A DNA stretch of 5,490 bases from Gemmatimonadota bacterium (GTDB taxonomy: Bacteria > Gemmatimonadota > Gemmatimonadetes > Gemmatimonadales > GWC2-71-9). The stretch is taken from contig JANYCP010000009.1 of NCBI GenBank assembly GCA_025360265.1, positions 1-5,490 on the forward strand, given 5' to 3'. The notes below the pieces were generated by a model that saw nothing but the letters and a program-made list of their open reading frames with translations, did not search any database and was not told the DNA's origin. This document shows, one piece after another, positions 5,432 to 5,490 of the stretch (position 1 is the first letter of the stretch; each line of letters begins with the position of its first letter). The position numbers and the translations under genes are program-made.

Positions 5432-5490
5432 ATGTTATTTCTCACGTCGCAACCGATTGACCTGGGCGCACTTGCCGATTCTGTCCACGC
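5432..5490 (+). CDS. moaE: Molybdopterin synthase catalytic subunit MoaE, N-terminal fragment (continues past window)
   Basis: An open frame begins with ATG at 5432, four bases after the moaD stop, and runs off the window after 19 full codons. The start MLFLTSQPIDLGALADSVH resembles MoaE N-termini of the type LTxEPIDxxALxxxV. MoaE binds the pterin substrate and receives sulfur from the MoaD C-terminus. AGGTGG (5418-5423), inside the end of moaD, is a well-spaced ribosome binding site (eight bases). An in-frame GTG at 5420 could add four residues but would overlap that site. The call rests on a short N-terminus plus the position after moaD. Confidence 0.75.
   Translation, partial: MLFLTSQPIDLGALADSVH

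Overview
The window is a dense, high-GC, entirely plus-strand stretch of a bacterial chromosome. It carries housekeeping genes with almost no intergenic space. Protein character (a glycolytic gap-pgk-tpiA-secG block, an HU-family protein with an acidic tail, GTG starts, many stop/start overlaps) and GTGGGGC-type intergenic repeats suggest a Gemmatimonadota-like or other deep-branching Gram-negative lineage. That placement is inference from general resemblance only, because no search could be run.

Layout. Positions 1-177 hold the 3' end of a ComF-family phosphoribosyltransferase gene whose start lies outside the window. Its last codons run into an unusual repeat: four tandem GCRTGGG heptamers (144-171) facing a degenerate inverted copy (196-223), together a 32-bp imperfect stem. 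Then come gap (253-1263), pgk (1260-2453) and tpiA (2453-3208), three consecutive glycolytic enzymes joined by a 4-base and a 1-base overlap. After a 39-base gap with a small dyad comes secG (3248-3631), then carA (3631-4764), which overlaps the secG stop by one base. A textbook-looking terminator hairpin with a T-rich tail lies inside the first 15 codons of carA. A new promoter starts at the carA stop codon (TTGACA at 4761) and leads to an HU-family DNA-binding protein gene (4847-5185). That gene overlaps by four bases a MoaD-type sulfur carrier gene (5182-5427), which is followed by the start of moaE (5432 to the window end).

How the genes work together. Gap, Pgk and TpiA interconvert triose phosphates and 1,3-bisphosphoglycerate/3-phosphoglycerate in glycolysis and gluconeogenesis. 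SecG is a subunit of the SecYEG translocon, and CarA supplies ammonia from glutamine to carbamoyl-phosphate synthase. They probably share transcripts because they are packed together, with the carA hairpin as a possible control point. HU, MoaD and MoaE form a second unit, which unexpectedly joins a nucleoid protein to the two subunits of molybdopterin synthase. The genes themselves are ordinary. The more interesting signals are the comF/gap heptamer hairpin, the terminator embedded in carA, and the HU-moaDE coupling.
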